NCBI GenBank assembly: GCA_965153355.1
Contig: OZ231128.1
Span: 28,396,001-28,460,000, forward strand
Direction: 5' to 3'
DNA: 64,000 bases
DNA from: Flaccisagitta enflata
Lineage: Eukaryota > Chaetognatha > Sagittoidea > Aphragmophora
How positions within the stretch are numbered: position 1 is the stretch's first letter; each line of letters starts with the position of its first letter. Under the pieces are notes generated by a model. The model was not told where the DNA came from. It ran no database searches and saw only the letters and a list, made by a program, of their open reading frames with translations. This document shows positions 61,001 to 64,000 of this stretch, piece after piece. Both the position numbers and the translations under genes were made by a program.

Positions 61001-64000
61001 GTCAACCCTGATGGATCTTCCATCTATACTTTGGAAGATCCATACATGGTTTTAGACAATATAAAAAATACCCCAAGGTATTGGAAAAAAGCTAGACAGG
61101 AATTATTTGCAAAGTTAGAAAACCTTGGACCCTTTACTTTCTTTTTTACCCTCTCATGTGCTGACATGAGATGGGCTGAAAATTTTACCTCTCTACTGGA
61201 GGGGCATAAGGTTGTCTTTGCTAGTGTGGATGGTAATGAGGAGTTTTTTATTGATGATGAACCTTTGGACGAATTCCTAAAAGCATATCCTAGTAAACAT
61301 GAACTGATTAAGAACAATCTTCTGAATGCTACTCTAAACTTCCAACATCGACTGAAAATGTTCCTTAAGCATATAGTTTTGTCAAATGGCTCTTCCTTGC
61401 CCCTGAGCCATTACAACTACAGAATAGAGTTCCAATTTCGTGGGGCACCTCATGCTCATGGAACTTTATGGCCAGATTGGAAAAGGTTTAGAAATCTTCC
61501 GAGTGAAGACGTAAAAAGAATCCAAGATGGCTTCAATAGAATAAAATCTGGGGACACTCTTTCAATAGAACACAAAAATTCTCTCGTAAAATTTGCTGAC
61601 CAATTCATCTCTGTATCATTGAATGACCCAGCAACTTCAAAAGTTGTGAAAGAGGTGAACATTCATAATCATACAAAGAAAGCCTGCCAAAAGTATGATA
61701 CACATTGTAGATTTCATTTCCCCCGATTTCCTACCTATGAAACTATCATCAGTGCCCCATCAAACATAGTTTTCCCTGATGAAAATGAACGGAAAACTAT
61801 GATGAAACGGTACACAACATTTCTAGAAGCTGTTAAAGAAGTGTTGGAAGATGAGAATGTCATGAAACAAATTGTGGCATACAAACAGGAAGCGATGCAA
61901 GAAATTTTTGCAGAGCGAAATCTAAAATGGAGGTTGAAGCAGATGATTGGTGAGGCAGAGTATGACAAATGTACATCACTCGTGATTATTCCTGAAGATT
62001 TGAAACAGGAGGTCAAAGAGTTCATGGGTGACAATGGCAAACTTAAAATAGATGCAATAAAAGCAGCAGAGTCGAGACTTAATGACCATGATGAGGTAAT
62101 GAATGATATCATGAAGGAGAGGGTGACAAAAATGCTTGAATATGTTGACATTGAAAAAATTGACAACAAGGTTACTTCCCGCCTCGAGGAATATCTCAAT
62201 GCCCTCTCTGTTAACAAAAAAGGTTACAGCATTCATTACAAAAGGGATGTGATGGAAACAATGGTAAATACATATAATCCTGAATGGATATCAGCATGGA
62301 ATGGAAATATGGATATGCAGCTATGTCTTGATTATTTTGCAGTAATCACTTATATAAGTGACTATTACTGTAAAGATGATACTGGCACTATGCAAGTGCT
62401 GCAAGAAGCACTCAAAGAGTCAAGAAATGAAAATCTGAGAAATCAATTACAAAAAATGGTTTCAGTTTTTTTAACTCATAGACATATGGGAGAAAGTGAG
62501 GCATACTACAGAATCTTGCCTAGTATGCATATGAAAGATTCAAATATTACAACAGTTTTTGCTCAAACAGGTTTCTTTCCAAGTAGATTTTTAGAAAGAA
62601 TAGAGGAAAATCAGGAAAAGTACTGTGAAAAAGTGGTTGAAGTTGAAGGTAGATCGGGAAAATATCAAGAAAAACCTTCTCTTTATGATAAGTACTTGAG
62701 AAGAGATTGTACAAATCAACCATATTTACAAAAGTTGACTTACGCCCAATTTGTAAAATGCTATCAATCATCTAGTGTGATTGACAAAGAGTATGACTTC
62801 AAAGTTTCTACAATCACAAAAGACCCTGATACTGAAGGTACCCAAGTATTAGGAAGTCAAATCATCTCTCCTAGTTATGATGATGAGGATACAGCTGTTG
62901 AGCTGCCCCCATTCATCACTGTTTGTAATTTAAAACCAGGTGAATTACCCTTCATGAAACGGCGTTCACCACAGGTATTGAGATATCATAAATTCAACAA
63001 AGAAAACAACCCTCATGAATACTACTATTCTGAATTACAACTATATCATCCCCATGGACACATATCAGACAAAAAAAGTTTTAACCTTGAGAGAGAAAGA
63101 GATGATTTTGACAGATGCAAAAAAACATTTTTTGAATCTGCCATATCCAATGTCAAGAAAATAATCATGCCTTTCATAGAATCAGTTGAATATGGTCTTG
63201 AACAGGCAAGGGAACAGAATATCATTGGTGATGAACTAGATCCACAAAATGAACAAGACAGGGCAGAATGTGAAGCAGAGGGATTTCAGGATCATCCTGA
63301 TTTTGCTCTGTCTGACCCAGACAACCTAGATGTGGAGAGAGAATCATCAAGCACTGGCTTATTTAAAACAGTAACCATTGACTCAGACGAAAACCTGCAC
63401 AAACTAATACAAAAGCTTGATCATGATCAGCAAATTGTATTCAGCAAAATTTTGAATTTTGCTTACCAAATCAAGTTATTGCGAAAAATTCCAGTGGAAG
63501 TGACACCTCCATTAATAATTGTACAAGGGGGTGCAGGTTCCGGAAAAAGTCTCTTGATTAAGACAATGGCACAATGGTTTGAAAAAATACTAAGACAATC
63601 AGGAGATGATCCTGACAAACCTTATGTCCTTGTCACTGCTTTTACTGGAACAGCAGCTGCAAATGTTGATGGCATGACTTTGCATTCCGCCTTTAATTTC
63701 AATTTTGGTAATGACTTTCTTTCTCTTGGTGACAAAAAAAGGGACGAAAAAAGAGAGTACTTAAAAAATCTTAAATTGGTCATCATAGATGAATACAGTA
63801 TGTTAAAAGCCGATATGTTCTATCAGTTAGATCTAAGATTAAGAGAGTTGAAGCAGAATGCTGATAAGGTCTTTGGAGGATGCTCCATCCTTTTGCTTGG
63901 GGATGCTCATCAACTAAGACCTGTAATGGGCAGGTATGTTTTTGAAGAGCCTATCTCAGAAGGGTATCGTCTACCCCATCTAATAGATCCCTTGTGGAAG
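58064..64000 (+). CDS. Helitron Rep/helicase with N-terminal USP-like domain (3' partial)
   Basis: Open for 1,979 codons to the last base; an in-frame TGA ends four bases before the ATG. In order: (1) residues 1-290 look like a C19/USP deubiquitinase. The Cys box is NMCSLNSNIQLL (C22), the zinc ribbon is C127-x2-C130 with C176-x2-C179, and the His box is GHNRAYLRV (H254) with WYLCEDD (E269 or D270). (2) A C2HC finger, C364 to C383. (3) Five 23-residue repeats, about 415-529. (4) Cys pairs at 576-579 and 638-641 in a DUF6570-like region. (5) Rep: FPCFFPDGRNGL (about 910), LGPFTFFFTLS (about 1022), HUH histidines H1130 and H1132, and tyrosines Y1430 and Y1434 with K1437. (6) PIF1-like helicase: Walker A GGAGSGKS (1822-1829), DEY (1909-1911), GDAHQ (1946-1950). 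It would nick, unwind and transpose by a rolling circle; the USP part may act on ubiquitin. Codons end mostly in A or T, unlike the host exons. No break is seen, so it may be recent. Confidence 0.9.
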   Translation, partial: MSTMALPSLLLKNGGQSDRNMCSLNSNIQLLRHIPEFTSVIHSMQNESALFSVISSIFSQCGSDIPISASLFRQLVATQVGIPLDSGAQYDTVEILNYLLDVFPNELFHFDTSTQYRFMINGKATSCPICKQFPGEIPGSDKILKITLPNLHVRFSLQALVNKAFLPVNQQDGRRCNYCVQNDPASPMMPSIEKTNLLGHPPYLLMQILRMKFVQGKTVKNCSPIDIQKEIIVDQQNYEIIGMITHIGTADAGHNRAYLRVGSEWYLCEDDKPPRIKIPIDDQNEQCYTLLWKKKVLGNIANVQQCHIAVNRLPDSAVSATYADVASTSPRGNVPKQKNIDRQEKQSKPFFGIPDEDIKHKTKCKICGKSFISINHHLSMSKCGKPEDRERIKGEYHKRKRESHKELMREVRSREKEENPEKYAEKEAVERQTRRKKEKEENPEKYAEKEAVERQTRRMKEKEENPEKYAEKKAEEQQTRRMKEKEENPEKYAEKEAEGRQTRRMKEEEENPEKYAEKEAEGRQTRRMKEKEKNPVQFRLKEKTKKQQYRLNKVDTPFKRKKAFSASIRDGRIYFCICCHRRLHSSQVIELEDNWKESMEEVFPDSVSKLVGPIPERLFYPPVHLGEDSYRLESDHICHTCKKYLEKNKMAPKSNMNNLQLIDFNEHPELRLSELEQQLIALNIIFQKIVLLPKSRMNAMKDRTVSVPIQHSDVVETLTKLPRTPNDASLAVVQLKRRLGYSGVHNQQLIDIKKVLKALRTFTEMKNPFYKNILEDHDFQQRCFESDPTGYKILFPDNEQNFEEPISYSQSIDLSALEIDSQKHIEQPQSVDATEKCDNVKEVEDEDQEYREKDPIGKNQFNYNRSTCFGDNHPEISVTENTTEPTQVAPGQGKIPRSIIQEENFEVKSFPCFFPDGRNGLDEERKVRLNSQDYWGQRILNVDDRFSGCPPYVFAAAAHTELKQMNRNINLSFQRGLEKVNPDGSSIYTLEDPYMVLDNIKNTPRYWKKARQELFAKLENLGPFTFFFTLSCADMRWAENFTSLLEGHKVVFASVDGNEEFFIDDEPLDEFLKAYPSKHELIKNNLLNATLNFQHRLKMFLKHIVLSNGSSLPLSHYNYRIEFQFRGAPHAHGTLWPDWKRFRNLPSEDVKRIQDGFNRIKSGDTLSIEHKNSLVKFADQFISVSLNDPATSKVVKEVNIHNHTKKACQKYDTHCRFHFPRFPTYETIISAPSNIVFPDENERKTMMKRYTTFLEAVKEVLEDENVMKQIVAYKQEAMQEIFAERNLKWRLKQMIGEAEYDKCTSLVIIPEDLKQEVKEFMGDNGKLKIDAIKAAESRLNDHDEVMNDIMKERVTKMLEYVDIEKIDNKVTSRLEEYLNALSVNKKGYSIHYKRDVMETMVNTYNPEWISAWNGNMDMQLCLDYFAVITYISDYYCKDDTGTMQVLQEALKESRNENLRNQLQKMVSVFLTHRHMGESEAYYRILPSMHMKDSNITTVFAQTGFFPSRFLERIEENQEKYCEKVVEVEGRSGKYQEKPSLYDKYLRRDCTNQPYLQKLTYAQFVKCYQSSSVIDKEYDFKVSTITKDPDTEGTQVLGSQIISPSYDDEDTAVELPPFITVCNLKPGELPFMKRRSPQVLRYHKFNKENNPHEYYYSELQLYHPHGHISDKKSFNLERERDDFDRCKKTFFESAISNVKKIIMPFIESVEYGLEQAREQNIIGDELDPQNEQDRAECEAEGFQDHPDFALSDPDNLDVERESSSTGLFKTVTIDSDENLHKLIQKLDHDQQIVFSKILNFAYQIKLLRKIPVEVTPPLIIVQGGAGSGKSLLIKTMAQWFEKILRQSGDDPDKPYVLVTAFTGTAAANVDGMTLHSAFNFNFGNDFLSLGDKKRDEKREYLKNLKLVIIDEYSMLKADMFYQLDLRLRELKQNADKVFGGCSILLLGDAHQLRPVMGRYVFEEPISEGYRLPHLIDPLWK
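59298..59650 (+). repeat. Five in-frame 69-bp repeats inside the Helitron gene
   Basis: The string AATCCGGAGAAGTATGC recurs with its CCGG at 59321, 59390, 59459, 59528 and 59597, exactly 69 bp apart. Each unit encodes 23 residues with NPEKYAEKEA and QTRR. The repeats are charged and helical, and they lie between the C2HC finger and the Rep region. Confidence 0.92.

Noticed and set aside
58064-64000. Polinton or virus-derived helicase instead of a Helitron.
   Set aside because: The HUH pair, the YxxxYxxK motif and the PIF1-like helicase occur in one chain in Helitron order. No polymerase, integrase or capsid-like gene is present.

Overview
The window is eukaryotic nuclear DNA from a flagellated or ciliated, intron-rich organism. 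The evidence is a spliced axonemal dynein heavy-chain gene, GT-AG introns of up to about 16 kb, very long microsatellites and several classes of DNA transposon. The species cannot be told. Low-complexity inserts in the dynein tail argue against a vertebrate, and a protist, an alga or an early-branching invertebrate all remain possible.

Host genes. Sixteen minus-strand exons (1-50768, running off the left edge) encode about 1,090 residues of a dynein heavy-chain N-terminal tail. Splice phases agree at every junction but one. Two plus-strand genes sit antisense inside its introns. An eight-exon aquaporin (3297-9695, 390 aa) has both NPA motifs altered (NLS and NPS). A three-exon gene (12147-13665) encodes a 153-aa membrane protein that I do not recognise.

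Right end. From 58064 to the last base one frame stays open for 1,979 codons. It is a Helitron Rep/helicase whose N-terminus carries a USP-type deubiquitinase-like domain (Cys box, CxxC zinc ribbon, His box). It then has a C2HC finger, five 23-residue repeats, a DUF6570-like region, an HUH endonuclease with YxxxYxxK, and a PIF1-like helicase cut by the window edge. Its A/T-ending codons differ from the C-ending codons of the host exons.

Repeats. Most of the rest is mobile or tandem DNA. The commonest element begins ACAAG and ends in a hairpin with a stem of about 7 bp followed by AAAAA. In at least five families the stem sequence differs, and in each a tag near the 5' end matches the reverse complement of that family's own hairpin. 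One hairpin end is also amplified as a 13-hairpin tandem array (53098-54620). Other repeats are hAT elements with exact 8-bp target duplications, a foldback family built of 20-22-bp subrepeats, a long palindrome split by a 2-kb insertion, TA-flanked MITEs, and (GA)n(CA)n microsatellites over 300 bp long.

Interplay. Several tagged elements lie 11-53 nt upstream of host splice acceptors and supply the pyrimidine tract. Microsatellites abut other splice sites. The mobile DNA therefore shapes the host introns.
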